A stretch of DNA of 64,000 bases from an uncultured Planctomycetota bacterium (GCA_900696535.1 CAADGM010000016.1:79163-143162), one strand, 5' to 3'. Shown: positions 8,852-19,037, numbered from the stretch's first letter. A program made the numbers and translations. The notes: a model not told the origin generated them from the letters alone.

Positions 8852-8857
8852 TATACT
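8852..8857 (+). promoter_or_regulatory. Putative -10 element (TATACT) for the YceI gene
   Basis: TATACT lies in the sequence GCTATACTCTCC, 46 bases before the YceI start. The same 12 bases precede nadA. No clear -35 box is visible. Confidence 0.4.
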
Positions 8858-8903
8858 CTCCGCGATTCGAGCCGAGAGGTCTTTGGTTGCGAGGAGTCCC
8901 AGG

Positions 8904-9566
8904 ATGAAGAGCGCGATTCGTCTGCTGGTGCCCGGTGTACTCGCTTTGATCGCATTGACGGCCGCCTGGGCCGCCCAGCCGGCCGCGACCCCCGCGGCAG
9001 CCGCCGCCGCCGATGAGCCCGCCAAGAAAGCCGACGAGCCGGCCAAGGCCGCGGACCTGGCCGGGAGTTACAAGGTCGACGGGGTTCACTCGTCTAACGT
9101 GTTCCGCATCAAGCACCTGGACACGGCCTACTTCTACGGCCGCTTCAACGACTGTGACGGCGAGTTCACCCTCGACCCCGCCGACCCGGACAAGTGCCGC
9201 TTCGACAGCCGCCTGAAAGTCGTCAGCGTCGACACCGCCAACAGCGGCCGCGACGACCACTTGCGCAGCGAAGAGTACTTCGACGCCGAGAAGCACCCGC
9301 ACATCACGTTCAAGAGCAAGAGCGCGAAGAAGGCCGGCGGCAGCGCGCTGGAGGTCAGCGGCGACCTGACGCTCCGCGGCGTGACCAAGCCCCTGACCGC
9401 GACGGTCGAGCTCACCGGCTCGGGCAAGGGCTTCCGCGGCGAGTTCCGCGCGGGTTGGGAGACGACGTTTACGATCAAGCGGAGCGACTTCGGCATGACC
9501 GCCGGCCAGGGTGCCCTCAGCGACGACGTGCGCATCACGATCAGCGTCGAGGGCATCAAGAGCTAA
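8904..9566 (+). CDS. YceI family secreted lipocalin-like protein
   Basis: 220 residues. ATG 8904 has GAGGAG seven bases upstream. The signal peptide is followed by an Ala/Lys-rich linker (to about residue 50). The YceI barrel then contains GSYKVDGVHSSNVFRIKH, GRFNDCDGEF, RDDHLRSEEYFDAEKHPHIT, LTLRGVTKPLTATVEL and TIKRSDFGMT, all family hallmarks. YceI proteins bind polyisoprenoid or amphiphilic ligands in the periplasm. The gene is preceded by a TATACT -10 element and followed by a hairpin, so it is probably monocistronic. Confidence 0.93.
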   Translation: MKSAIRLLVPGVLALIALTAAWAAQPAATPAAAAAADEPAKKADEPAKAADLAGSYKVDGVHSSNVFRIKHLDTAYFYGRFNDCDGEFTLDPADPDKCRFDSRLKVVSVDTANSGRDDHLRSEEYFDAEKHPHITFKSKSAKKAGGSALEVSGDLTLRGVTKPLTATVELTGSGKGFRGEFRAGWETTFTIKRSDFGMTAGQGALSDDVRITISVEGIKS

Positions 9567-9599
9567 GCCGACTCGTTCAGGCATACGCTAGCCGCGCGC

Positions 9600-9622
9600 G
9601 GCGCCGCTGACGGGGCGGCGCC
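9600..9622 (+). terminator. Hairpin terminator candidate after YceI gene
   Basis: A perfect 8-bp stem (GGCGCCGC/GCGGCGCC) with a seven-base loop lies 33 bases after the stop. There is no T-run, so it may instead be a stability element. Confidence 0.4.
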
Positions 9623-9675
9623 CGCGTCGCACGAACCCGCCGCCGGTCTCATGCCAGCGTGTACGGAGCCCGACC

Positions 9676-10008
9676 GTGCCCGAGAGCCTTGCTGACAAGC
9701 GCTGCGTCCCCTGCCAGGGCGGGACGCCGCCCATGAAGCCCGAGCAGTTTCTCCCCCTGCTGGACCAGCTCTCCGGCTGGGAGGTGATCCAGAACCACCA
9801 TCTGTACAAGCAGTACAACTTTCCCGACTTCGTCAGCGCGCTGGCGTTCGTGAACCGAATGGGCGCCGTGGCCGAAGCAGAGAACCACCACCCCGACATT
9901 CACCTGGCCTGGGGCAAGGTCGCGGTCCAGATCTACACGCACAAGATCGACGGGCTCAGCGAGAGCGACTTCGTTCTGGCGGCCAAGCTCGACACCCTGC
10001 CGCACTGA
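9676..10008 (+). CDS. phhB: Pterin-4a-carbinolamine dehydratase
   Basis: 110 residues. It dehydrates 4a-hydroxytetrahydropterin, recycling the cofactor of aromatic amino acid hydroxylases. The GTG start at 9676 has ACGGAG seven bases upstream and keeps the family N-terminus (LADKRCVPCQGGTPPM). The core shows LDQLSGWEV, YNFPDFVSALAFVNRMG and the active-site AEAENHHPDIHLAWGKVAV, followed by HKIDGLSESDFVLAAKLD. No hydroxylase gene is adjacent. The protein is cytoplasmic. Confidence 0.95.
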   Translation: MPESLADKRCVPCQGGTPPMKPEQFLPLLDQLSGWEVIQNHHLYKQYNFPDFVSALAFVNRMGAVAEAENHHPDIHLAWGKVAVQIYTHKIDGLSESDFVLAAKLDTLPH

Positions 10009-10207
10009 CACGCACCGGGTTCGTCGTGTGACGCACCCGCGCGAGTCGCACCGCGCCGGCAGGGAAGCGGCCGTCCGCTCGTCGGCGGCCGCCTCCAGAC
10101 GATGCTCGGTTCGGAGTTCGCCGCTCCCTCACGACCGCGGTTCCGATCGAGCGGCCGCGCGTCCAGCGATCTTCCGAACTGCCGGACGTGGAGGAGCCGG
10201 CTCCCCC

Positions 10208-12154
10208 CTACTTCAGCAGGTGCTCCTGCCAGAACTGCATCATCAGTGCGGTGAAGCGGTCGCTGTTCTCCTTCTTGCGGAACCCGTGCCCCTCGTCGAG
10301 CGCGTTGGCAAACCACACCGGCCGGCCAAGCTCCCGCAGCCGCTCCACGATCTGGTGCGCCTCGCCCACCGGTACCCGCGGGTCGTTCTGCCCGTGGGCC
10401 ACGAACAGCGCCGCTTGGATCCGCTCCGCGTTGCTCAGCGGCGAGATACGCTCCAGAACCGCCCGCACCTCCGGATCACGCTCGTCGCCGTACTCCTCGC
10501 GCCGCAGGTCCCGGCGATACTCGGCCGTCCGTTCCAGGAAGGTGATGAAATTGGCGATGCCGACCACGTTCACGCCCGCCTTGAAGCGCTCCGGGTAGTT
10601 CGCCAGCGACGCGAGCACCACGTAACCACCGTATGAGCCGCCGTAGATCCCGACGCGCGACGCGTCGAGCTCCGGCTGCTTGGCGATCCAGTCCAGCAGC
10701 GCACCCACGTCCTTCACCGAGTCCTCGCGGAGAATGCCGTTGTCAAGCTGGTGGAAGGTCCGGCCGTAGCCGGTGCTGCCGCGGATGTTGGGGGCGATGA
10801 CGCTGACGCCCAGCTCGGCCAGCATGAACTGGAACGTCGCGGCGAACGTCGGCTGCGTCTGCCCCTCGGGCCCGCCGTGGGCGTAGATCACGACCGGGCG
10901 CGGGCCGGCCTGGCGGGCCTTCCAGTAGAGCGCCGGGATCATCCGGGGCCGCCCGTCCAACTGGTCAAAGGTCGGATAGCGGATCAGCTCGGGCTCGATG
11001 AAATTGCTGGGGTCCAGCCCGCCGATCTCGCTCTCCGTCCAGCGCGTGATCACGGCGTCGGGGAACGTGAGCGTGAACACGTCGCCGGGAATCTGCGGCG
11101 AGTTGATCGTGATTCCGAGCACGCCGCCGTCGCGCGCGAACTCGAGCCCCCCGATCACGCCGTGCGGCAGCGCGTCGATCACGCGTCGCTGCCCGCCGTC
11201 AGCGTCGGCGAAGTACAGGTGCACCGAGCCGTCGTCGTTGACGGTGAAGGCGATACCCCGGCCGGTCGGCTCGACGGCCACGTCCTCGACATCCCAGGCG
11301 ATGTCGGCCGTGAGGTTCTTCCACTGCTTGCCGGCCAGGTCGTACTTGAACAGGTTTCGGAACTCGCCCTCCCGGTCGCTCGTGAAGTAGATCGCGCGAC
11401 CGTCCGCGGCCCACGCCGCGCTGCCGTAATACACCGGCGGCGTCAGCGGGTTGATCTCCTCGGCCTGGCCGCTGGCCACGTCGAACACGAACCACTGCGT
11501 CTGCTTCTCGGAGATGTACTTGTTGACGAGCAGGCGGCTTCCGTCGGGCGAGAACTCCCCCGGCCCGAACGCGCCCTCGACCTCCCATGCCAGACGAGGA
11601 CGCCCATCCGGCAGGTCGGCCAGGTAGATGTCCATGTCGCGGCCGTTTCGCAGGTTGCTGGAAAAGGCCAGCCGCCGGCCGTCGCGCGACACGCTGCCGC
11701 CGCCGTTGCGCGACTTGCCGTCCGTCAGCATCGTCCAGGTCCCCGCGTCCAGATCCATCGTGTAGATCTGGGTGTTCTCGTTCCCGCCCACGTCCTTGCC
11801 GAACGGGAACCGCCGCTGCTTGCTGCCGGGGACGAAGCGCCCGCCGCCGACGGGTTCGTCGAAGAACGTGAGCTGCCGGCGCATGCCCAGCGGCGCGGTG
11901 ACCAGGTGGACCTGGGCCGTATCGCCGAAGCGCGTCGTCACCAGCATCGACTTGCCGTCGTCGGCCAGGCTCGCGAGGCTGGCTCGACGAACGTTCAGGT
12001 ATGGGCGCAAGCGGTCGCGCAGGGCGGCGTCCTGCTCTGGCACGCCCTCCAGCACCATCTGGCCCACTTGGCGGGTCGGTACGTCCGCTGCCAGCAGCGG
12101 CAAAGAGCACACGAGTCCAGCAACCCACGCGGCAACAGCGCAAGCCCTACGCAT
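10208..12154 (-). CDS. S9 family (prolyl oligopeptidase-like) secreted peptidase
   Basis: 648 residues. ATG 12154 follows GGAGAGAGC and starts a signal peptide (MRRACAVAAWVAGLVCSLPL, cleaved near LAA). The middle is a seven-blade-type TolB/DPP-IV-like propeller with repeats such as DGRRLAFSSNLRNGRDMDIY and DGRAIYFTSDREGEFRNLF. The C-terminal alpha/beta hydrolase has the nucleophile elbow GGSYGGYVV (about 502), the acid GQNDPRVP (about 586) and the His in EGHGF (about 621), forming the catalytic triad. It should cleave short peptides in the periplasm. It diverges from nadA across a 497-base region. Confidence 0.93.
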   Translation of the reverse strand: MRRACAVAAWVAGLVCSLPLLAADVPTRQVGQMVLEGVPEQDAALRDRLRPYLNVRRASLASLADDGKSMLVTTRFGDTAQVHLVTAPLGMRRQLTFFDEPVGGGRFVPGSKQRRFPFGKDVGGNENTQIYTMDLDAGTWTMLTDGKSRNGGGSVSRDGRRLAFSSNLRNGRDMDIYLADLPDGRPRLAWEVEGAFGPGEFSPDGSRLLVNKYISEKQTQWFVFDVASGQAEEINPLTPPVYYGSAAWAADGRAIYFTSDREGEFRNLFKYDLAGKQWKNLTADIAWDVEDVAVEPTGRGIAFTVNDDGSVHLYFADADGGQRRVIDALPHGVIGGLEFARDGGVLGITINSPQIPGDVFTLTFPDAVITRWTESEIGGLDPSNFIEPELIRYPTFDQLDGRPRMIPALYWKARQAGPRPVVIYAHGGPEGQTQPTFAATFQFMLAELGVSVIAPNIRGSTGYGRTFHQLDNGILREDSVKDVGALLDWIAKQPELDASRVGIYGGSYGGYVVLASLANYPERFKAGVNVVGIANFITFLERTAEYRRDLRREEYGDERDPEVRAVLERISPLSNAERIQAALFVAHGQNDPRVPVGEAHQIVERLRELGRPVWFANALDEGHGFRKKENSDRFTALMMQFWQEHLLK

Positions 12155-12200
12155 CACGCTCTCTCCTCAAAGCCGGCCCGCTCGGCTCGGCGCACCCGGC

Positions 12201-12206
12201 AGTATA
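12201..12206 (-). promoter_or_regulatory. Putative -10 element (TATACT) for the S9 peptidase gene
   Basis: On the minus strand TATACTGCCGG begins 47 bases before ATG 12154. The same 11 bases precede parA. No clear -35 box is visible. Confidence 0.4.
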
Positions 12207-12245
12207 GGGCATGACTGGCCCAACGGCCCGTCGCGGCGGCCGCTC

Positions 12246-12277
12246 GTGCCTGCGCCGCAAAGCTGCCGCGCAGGCAC
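12246..12277. repeat. 10-bp perfect inverted repeat
   Basis: GTGCCTGCGC and GCGCAGGCAC are exact reverse complements separated by 12 bases. It lies just left of the palindrome cluster and could be a hairpin or a binding site. Confidence 0.55.
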
Positions 12278-12292
12278 GCCGAACCTGGGCAG

Positions 12293-12440
12293 CCGATCGC
12301 GTAAGCGATCGGGGGGGCCCGCATCCGAGCCGATCGCGCGAGCGATCGGACGGCGCGTAGCCCGACCAATCGCGCCCGGATCGCGACCGACCGCTTGCCC
12401 AGTCGGCTCGGTTCGTGACCGACCGCTCGCGCAGGCGGGA
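12293..12440. repeat. Cluster of diverged ~20-bp palindromes
   Basis: Two perfect copies, CCGATCGC-N4-GCGATCGG, start at 12293 and 12330, exactly 37 bases apart. A degraded copy starts at 12366 (36 bases further). Looser relatives start at 12387 (CCGAC...GTCGG) and 12419. The decay from left to right suggests an old tandem duplication of a palindromic element in the nadA upstream region. Confidence 0.6.
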
Positions 12441-12533
12441 GCGCGGCCGCGGGCCGCGCGACAGACTAGACCTCCGCGTGCGCGGGGGTGACGGCGTGGA
12501 ATCCGACATTCCCGTGTGCGCGGCAGCGGCCGT

Positions 12534-12555
12534 CATTCCTGCAACAGCGGGAATG
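12534..12555. repeat. Imperfect inverted repeat
   Basis: CATTCCTGC and GCGGGAATG flank AACA, with one mismatched pair. It lies about 56 bases upstream of the nadA -10 candidate. Confidence 0.4.
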
Positions 12556-12610
12556 GCGGACGAGGCCCGGCCACACCTGGGGACGACCCCACGGGCCGGA
12601 GCTACTCGGC

Positions 12611-12616
12611 TATACT
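12611..12616 (+). promoter_or_regulatory. Putative -10 element (TATACT) for nadA
   Basis: TATACT lies in GGCTATACTCTCC, 35 bases before the nadA start. It matches the YceI upstream sequence over 12 bases. Confidence 0.42.
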
Positions 12617-12651
12617 CTCCCATGCAATCGTAATCTTCCTTCGAGCGCGCG

Positions 12652-13797
12652 ATGCCGACGCAAGTTCCCCTACCGCCCAGCTATCACGAGGCCGGTGAAG
12701 CCGAGCTGAAACGCCGCATCGAGGCCGCCCGCGAGCGGCTCGGTCGGCGCCTGTGCATCCTCGGTCACCACTACCAGCAGGATGACGTGATCGCGTTCGC
12801 CGACTTCACCGGCGACAGCCTGAGGCTCTCCCAGCTCGCTGCCCAGCAGACGCAGGCGGAGTTCATCGTATTCTGCGGCGTGCACTTCATGGCCGAGTCG
12901 GCGGACATTCTGACGGCACCTGAGCAGCAGGTGATCCTGCCGGACCTGACCGCCGGGTGCAGCATGGCGGACATGGCCCACGTGGACGACGTGGAGGCGG
13001 CCTGGCCGATGCTCGAAGCGTGGGCCGGCTGCCCAGTCACGCCGATCACGTACGTGAACAGCTCGGCGGCGGTGAAGGCGTTCGTGGGGCGCAAGGAGGG
13101 GGCGTGCTGCACCAGCTCGAACGCGAAGCTCGTGCTGGAGTGGGCGCTGCACGGCGCCAGGCCGGACGTGGGCGCGCCCGCCGATGCCGGCCACAAGGTC
13201 ATCTTCCTGCCCGATCAGCACTTGGGCCGCAACACGGCGTACGCGCTCGGCTGGCCGCTCGAGAGCATGGCAGTCTACGATCCGCACCAGCCGTTCGGGG
13301 GGCTCGACGAGGAGACGCTTCGCCGGGCGCGGTTCATCCTGTGGAAGGGGCATTGCTCGGTGCACGCGCTGTTCAAGCCGTCGCAGGTCGAGGCGTACCG
13401 CGCGCGGCCGGAGCCGTGGAACGTGCTGGTGCATCCCGAGTGCACGTGGGAGGTGTGCCAGAGGGCGGACTACGTGGGCAGCACCGAGTACATCATCCGC
13501 ACGGTGCGCGAGGCCGCGCCGGGGACCTGCTGGGCGGTGGGCACCGAGATCCACCTGGTGAACCGCCTGGCAAGCGTGCACCGCGACAGGACCGTGCGGT
13601 CGCTGGCGGGTGTGCAGTGCCTGTGCAGCACGATGTACCGGATCGACCTGCGACACCTGGCCTGGGTGCTCGACAGCCTAGTGGATGGCCGCGTGGTGAA
13701 CCGTGTGCAGGTGGACGACGAAACGCGGCACTGGGCCCGCGTAGCGCTCGATCGCATGCTCTCGCTGGTGCCCAGCCAGCCGGTCTCGGCACGGTGA
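12652..13797 (+). CDS. nadA: Quinolinate synthase NadA
   Basis: 381 residues. A 4Fe-4S enzyme that condenses iminoaspartate with dihydroxyacetone phosphate to quinolinate for de novo NAD synthesis. Visible hallmarks are CILGHHYQQDDV and FADFTGDSLRLSQLAA near the N-terminus, PDLTAGCSMAD, TYVNSSAAVKA, FLPDQHLGRNTA, VHPECTWEVC and the late Cys pair VQCLCSTMYRI. Cys in AGCSMAD, in HPECTWEVC and in the CLCSTM segment are the expected cluster ligands. nadB and nadC are not adjacent. typA follows after 87 bases. Confidence 0.97.
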   Translation: MPTQVPLPPSYHEAGEAELKRRIEAARERLGRRLCILGHHYQQDDVIAFADFTGDSLRLSQLAAQQTQAEFIVFCGVHFMAESADILTAPEQQVILPDLTAGCSMADMAHVDDVEAAWPMLEAWAGCPVTPITYVNSSAAVKAFVGRKEGACCTSSNAKLVLEWALHGARPDVGAPADAGHKVIFLPDQHLGRNTAYALGWPLESMAVYDPHQPFGGLDEETLRRARFILWKGHCSVHALFKPSQVEAYRARPEPWNVLVHPECTWEVCQRADYVGSTEYIIRTVREAAPGTCWAVGTEIHLVNRLASVHRDRTVRSLAGVQCLCSTMYRIDLRHLAWVLDSLVDGRVVNRVQVDDETRHWARVALDRMLSLVPSQPVSAR

Positions 13798-13884
13798 GTG
13801 TCCGTTGACCGCGGCGTCGCGGGGGCGCTCGGGGCCAAACATCGCGCCTTGAAGAAGCCGGCCCGCCCGAGGAAGATCGCCTCG

Positions 13885-15771
<1,887 letters not shown>

Positions 15772-15827
15772 GGCGCGGAAGCGGCCGGGTCAAGCACGCG
15801 CCTTCGCGTGGCGCGTGGGGTGCCGTC

Positions 15828-16211
15828 ATGGTAGCGGACGTCGTGCCCGTCGGACCCGCTCGATTCCGTTTCACGCGCGCCCAGCGCGTGCTGCGCAAGA
15901 CCGACTTCGACCGCGCGATGCGCGAGGGGATCCGCGTTCTCGACGAGCGCCTGACGATCTGGGGCCGTCCGAACGGCGCAGCCCTGACCCGGCTGGGCCT
16001 CACGGTCGGCCGGCGGCATGGCGGCGCTGTCCAGCGCAATCGGCTCAAGCGCCAGCTTCGCGAGGCATTCCGGCTCGTCCAGCGCGAGCTTCCGGCCGGG
16101 CTCGATCTCGTGTGCCAGCCGCGCACGGGTGTCAAGGCCCGGCTTGCCGATTGGCAGGACTCGCTTCGCCGGCTCGCCGCGCGTATTGTCGAGCGGTCGC
16201 GGCGTGCGTAG
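15828..16211 (+). CDS. rnpA: Ribonuclease P protein component
   Basis: 127 residues, basic, of normal family length. It is the protein subunit that helps RNase P RNA trim the 5' end of pre-tRNA. Motifs are RFTRAQRVLRKTDFDRAM, LGLTVGRRHGGAVQ and the RNR signature RNRLKRQLREAFR. ATG 15828 with GTGGGG upstream is preferred over a start about 20 codons earlier that nearly overlaps the typA stop. The gene is not next to rpmH, dnaA or yidC, its usual neighbours, but downstream of typA. No RNase P RNA gene was recognised. Confidence 0.93.
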   Translation: MVADVVPVGPARFRFTRAQRVLRKTDFDRAMREGIRVLDERLTIWGRPNGAALTRLGLTVGRRHGGAVQRNRLKRQLREAFRLVQRELPAGLDLVCQPRTGVKARLADWQDSLRRLAARIVERSRRA

Positions 16212-16386
16212 GAGCGACCCCGAAACCCGGATCTACAGGAACCGGAGCATCGAGCCGGTGGCCTGGCAGAGGGACTCGACGCACCTCCGCCCCCTCACTG
16301 GGAGGGACCGGGGGTAAGGGATCGCTTCCAGGTTCACTCGCCTCGGTGGGACACGGGCCGCAGGACGGGCTCTGACGACGGACGAT
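16212..16386. other. Short intergenic with CCCTC/GAGGG hairpin
   Basis: A hairpin CCCTC-ACTGG-GAGGG lies at 16292-16306, followed by a G-rich run. It resembles the perfect CCCCTCCCT palindrome at 50464-50484. Confidence 0.35.
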
Positions 16387-17520
16387 ATGGCGGACGGCGA
16401 GGTCATCCTGGTTCTCACTGCCTCGGCCGGGGCAGGTCATAACATGGCCGCGGCGGCCATCGGGGAAGAGCTGCGCCGGCAGCGTCCGCGTCTCGCGGTC
16501 GAGGTCCGTGACATCCTCACGGTGTGCGGGCCGCTGTTTCGCATGATCTGCCGCGACGGCTATGACGCGCTCGTCCGCTACGCCCCGGCCTGGATGAGCA
16601 CGTTGTACGAAGCGACGGACCGCGCGGCGCAGACGCCGGAAGAGCACTTCAGGCGGCTTGTGCAGGCCGCAGGCAAGTCGCCCATTGAGCGGTACCTTTG
16701 TCGGCGCCGGCCGCGGCTGATCGTCAACACGCACTGGCTGGCGGCCGAGATCGCGGCCGGGCTGATTCGCCGGCAACGCCTGAACTGTCCGCAGGTCACG
16801 GTGACGACCGACCTCGAGACGCACAAGATCTGGATCCAGGAGCCCACGCTGCGGTACTACTGCGCGACCGAGCTCGGGCGGACGTACCTGCACACCTGGG
16901 GCGTGCCCGAGGAGCGCACGCGGGTCACGGGCATCCCGGTCCGGGCGGGTTTCGTCTCGCCGCCGACGCGAGACGAGGCGCGGCGCAGGTGCGGGCTTCG
17001 AGCGGACGCTCCTATCGTCCTGTGGCTCTGCGGAAACGCGGGCGACACGCCTCCCCGCGCGCACCTCGAAGCGCTGATCGACATGCCGGCCGATGCGGAC
17101 CTCGTCGCGATCGTGGGGCGGCAGGCGAAGCTCCAAGCCGTACTTGAGCGCGTCGCCCGCGCCGCGCGGCGGCGCGTGGACGTGGTCGGCTTCACGGACC
17201 GCATGCACGAATACATGGCGGCGGCGGACCTGGCGGTCGGCAAGGCCGGCGGGCTGACCGTATCCGAGGCCCTGGCCTGCGGGCTGCCGCTCGTGATCAT
17301 CCACCCGATCCCGGGGCAGGAGGAGCGCAACAGCGACTACCTGCTCGAGGCCGGCGCCGCGATCCGTGTGAACCACGTGCGGCTGCTCGGGCATCGGGTC
17401 AGCGAGTTGCTCGCCGATCCCGCGCGGATGGAGGCGATGCGCCAGGCGGCGCGCCGGCTGGCACGGCCCGACGCCGCGGCCGACATCGTTCGGGACGTTC
17501 TCGGCATGACTGGGTTGTGA
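16387..17520 (+). CDS. Processive/MGDG-synthase-type glycosyltransferase (GT28 fold)
   Basis: 377 residues. It resembles the MGDG synthase/UgtP group that adds sugars to diacylglycerol at the inner membrane. The N-terminus has ILVLTASAGAGHNMAAAAIGEEL, the family's glycine-rich start, then DGYDALVRYAPAWMSTLYEATD. The C-terminal nucleotide-sugar domain has DVVGFTDRMHEYMAAADLAVGKAGGLTVSEALACGLPLVI followed by PIPGQEERN. The sequence fits glycolipid synthesis, but donor and acceptor cannot be told. It lies 175 bases after rnpA and ends convergently with the vanZ gene. Confidence 0.85.
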   Translation: MADGEVILVLTASAGAGHNMAAAAIGEELRRQRPRLAVEVRDILTVCGPLFRMICRDGYDALVRYAPAWMSTLYEATDRAAQTPEEHFRRLVQAAGKSPIERYLCRRRPRLIVNTHWLAAEIAAGLIRRQRLNCPQVTVTTDLETHKIWIQEPTLRYYCATELGRTYLHTWGVPEERTRVTGIPVRAGFVSPPTRDEARRRCGLRADAPIVLWLCGNAGDTPPRAHLEALIDMPADADLVAIVGRQAKLQAVLERVARAARRRVDVVGFTDRMHEYMAAADLAVGKAGGLTVSEALACGLPLVIIHPIPGQEERNSDYLLEAGAAIRVNHVRLLGHRVSELLADPARMEAMRQAARRLARPDAAADIVRDVLGMTGL

Positions 17521-17574
17521 GGCGGGAGCGTGTCTTTGTGTGACGGAGTGGCGTGTTGAGAGTGAGCGCGATTC

Positions 17575-17655
17575 GTGGCGGGGAGGTGTGGTGGCGACGG
17601 GGTGGGGAGGTGGGGTGGTGAGAGGGTGCGGAGGTGAGGGCGACGGGGCGGTGGG
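17575..17655 (+). other. G-rich tract with quadruplex potential
   Basis: The plus strand is almost free of C and has closely spaced G runs: GGGG at 17599, 17604 and 17612 and GGG at 17624, with loops of one, four and eight bases. It lies between two convergent genes. Confidence 0.35.
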
Positions 17656-17759
17656 CACCGAGGACGCAGGCAGGACCCATGCGGGGCCTGGCAGCCGGTG
17701 CCCCAGGGGGCTCAGCCACCACAAGAGCGGCCAGAGGCCGGTCCCGCAGCGGGGGTGCG

Positions 17760-18170
17760 TCAACCGGGGCGCGTCTGTCCGCGGCGCCCCGTCGCTCGCC
17801 GACGCCACTCCAGAACGGCTAGCACCGCCGTCGCGCCCGCCATGTCGGCCAGCCAGTCGCCCAGTTCCGGGCTCCGCCCCACGAACTGCTGCGTCCACTC
17901 GTCGAAGACAGCGTAAGCCGCGACAGCCCCCCACACTTTCACGACGAACCAGTCGCCGAGCGGACGCCCGCGCGCCGCGAAGAACTGCCAGAGCAGCAGC
18001 GCAAGCACGGCGTACGCCAGAACGTGGGCGGTCTTGTCCTCCCCCGGTACGCCCTGCAATTCCAGCCGCGGCAAGTGCGTGAGGCAGAAGAGTGAGATCC
18101 AGTACGCCGGCAGCGCCCGCCGCCAGAAGTACCCCCAGCGCGACAGCCCCGGCCGCGCCGAGCCCGTCAC
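17760..18170 (-). CDS. VanZ-like membrane protein
   Basis: 136 residues with about four hydrophobic segments. Family features are SLFCLTHLPRLEL, PGEDKTAHVLAYAVLALLLW and the conserved DEWTQQFVGRSPELGDWLADMAGA, in which Glu and Asp of the E-Q...R...D pattern are kept. The GTG start at 18170 overlaps the parA stop by four bases, so it is translationally coupled. The function of VanZ proteins outside teicoplanin resistance is unclear. Confidence 0.8.
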   Translation of the reverse strand: MTGSARPGLSRWGYFWRRALPAYWISLFCLTHLPRLELQGVPGEDKTAHVLAYAVLALLLWQFFAARGRPLGDWFVVKVWGAVAAYAVFDEWTQQFVGRSPELGDWLADMAGATAVLAVLEWRRRATGRRGQTRPG

Positions 18171-19030
18171 GCCCCACCGCCCGCCGCGAACACCTCGGCG
18201 GGAAGCCGCGCGCCCGCCACCGGCGTCGGCAGCGGCTCATCCACGCCGCCCATCGCGAGCACTTCCTCGGCCAGCGCCGCGTAGTCCTCCGCCCCGTGGC
18301 TCGACGGCGCGTAGGCGAAGATCGTCTTGCCGAAGCTCGGACACTCGGCGAGCTTGATGTTCCGCCGGACCATCGTCTCGAACACCCGCGCCCCGTGCCA
18401 CGGGTCCGTCTGCTGGGCGGCCGCGACGAAGCGCCTGACGTCGTCGACAACCTCCTGCGCCAGGCGTGTGCCGCGCTCGAACATGCACAGCACCACGCCG
18501 CTGATCCGCAGCCGCGGATTCAGCGACTCCCGAACCAGGCTGACCGTTTGCAGCAGCCGGCCGAGGCCCTGGAGCGCGAGGAAGTGCGGCTGAAGCGGGA
18601 TAATCACCTCGTGAACGGCCACGAGCGCGTTGACCGTGAGCAGCCCCAGCGACGGCGCACAGTCCACCAGGCAGAAGTCGAAGCCCGCCTGGTACGGCCC
18701 CAGCACGCGCGACAGCACCGTCTCACGCTCGGGTCGCTCGACCAGCTCCAGCTCGGCCCCGACCAGGTTGAGGTGCGACGGAATGACGACCAGCCGCTCG
18801 TCCGCCGCCCTGGCCGCGTCCGCCAGCGCGACGCCGCGCGTCAGCACGTCGTACACCGTGGCGTCCGTCTCGCCGGCCTCGACGCCCGTGTGAATCGTGG
18901 CGTGGCACTGGGGGTCCAGGTCGACGAGCAGGACGTTGCGTCCCCGCCGCGCCAGACCGGCGGCCAGGTTCACCGCCGAGGTCGTCTTGCCGACGCCGCC
19001 CTTCTGATTGAGGATCGCGATGGAGCGCAT
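18167..19030 (-). CDS. ParA/Soj-type ATPase
   Basis: 287 residues. A deviant Walker A motif (AILNQKGGVGKTTSAVNLA), DLDPQCHAT, the Walker B region FDFCLVDCAPSLG and the ending GKTIFAYAPSSHGAEDYAALAEEV place it in the ParA/Soj family, which moves chromosomes, plasmids or protein clusters. The ATG at 19030 is preferred over the GTG at 19048. A TATACT ends seven bases before it, so the mRNA may be leaderless. No parB or parS-like repeat is adjacent. The partner is instead a VanZ-like gene, so it may be an orphan ParA with a positioning role. Confidence 0.92.
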   Translation of the reverse strand: MRSIAILNQKGGVGKTTSAVNLAAGLARRGRNVLLVDLDPQCHATIHTGVEAGETDATVYDVLTRGVALADAARAADERLVVIPSHLNLVGAELELVERPERETVLSRVLGPYQAGFDFCLVDCAPSLGLLTVNALVAVHEVIIPLQPHFLALQGLGRLLQTVSLVRESLNPRLRISGVVLCMFERGTRLAQEVVDDVRRFVAAAQQTDPWHGARVFETMVRRNIKLAECPSFGKTIFAYAPSSHGAEDYAALAEEVLAMGGVDEPLPTPVAGARLPAEVFAAGGGA

Positions 19031-19037
19031 GGCCGGC

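Larger units (their letters stand above)
12155..12651. other. Divergent intergenic region rich in palindromes
   Basis: 497 bases between the divergent S9 peptidase and nadA genes. It contains TATACT -10 candidates on both strands, a 10-bp inverted repeat at 12246-12277, a cluster of related roughly 20-bp palindromes at 12293-12440 and an imperfect hairpin at 12534-12555. No protein-coding frame is convincing. Confidence 0.6.

Noticed and set aside
12293..12440. Regularly spaced palindromes considered as a CRISPR array
   Set aside because: Spacing between copies is only about 17 bases, copies decay quickly and no cas genes are present.
13798..13884. Upstream extension of typA starting at the GTG right after the nadA stop
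   Set aside because: The extra 29 residues are unlike the family, and a ribosome binding site precedes ATG 13885.
15772..16386. RNase P RNA, tmRNA or SRP RNA near rnpA
   Set aside because: No conserved core sequences such as the RNase P P4 segment were found here or elsewhere in the window.
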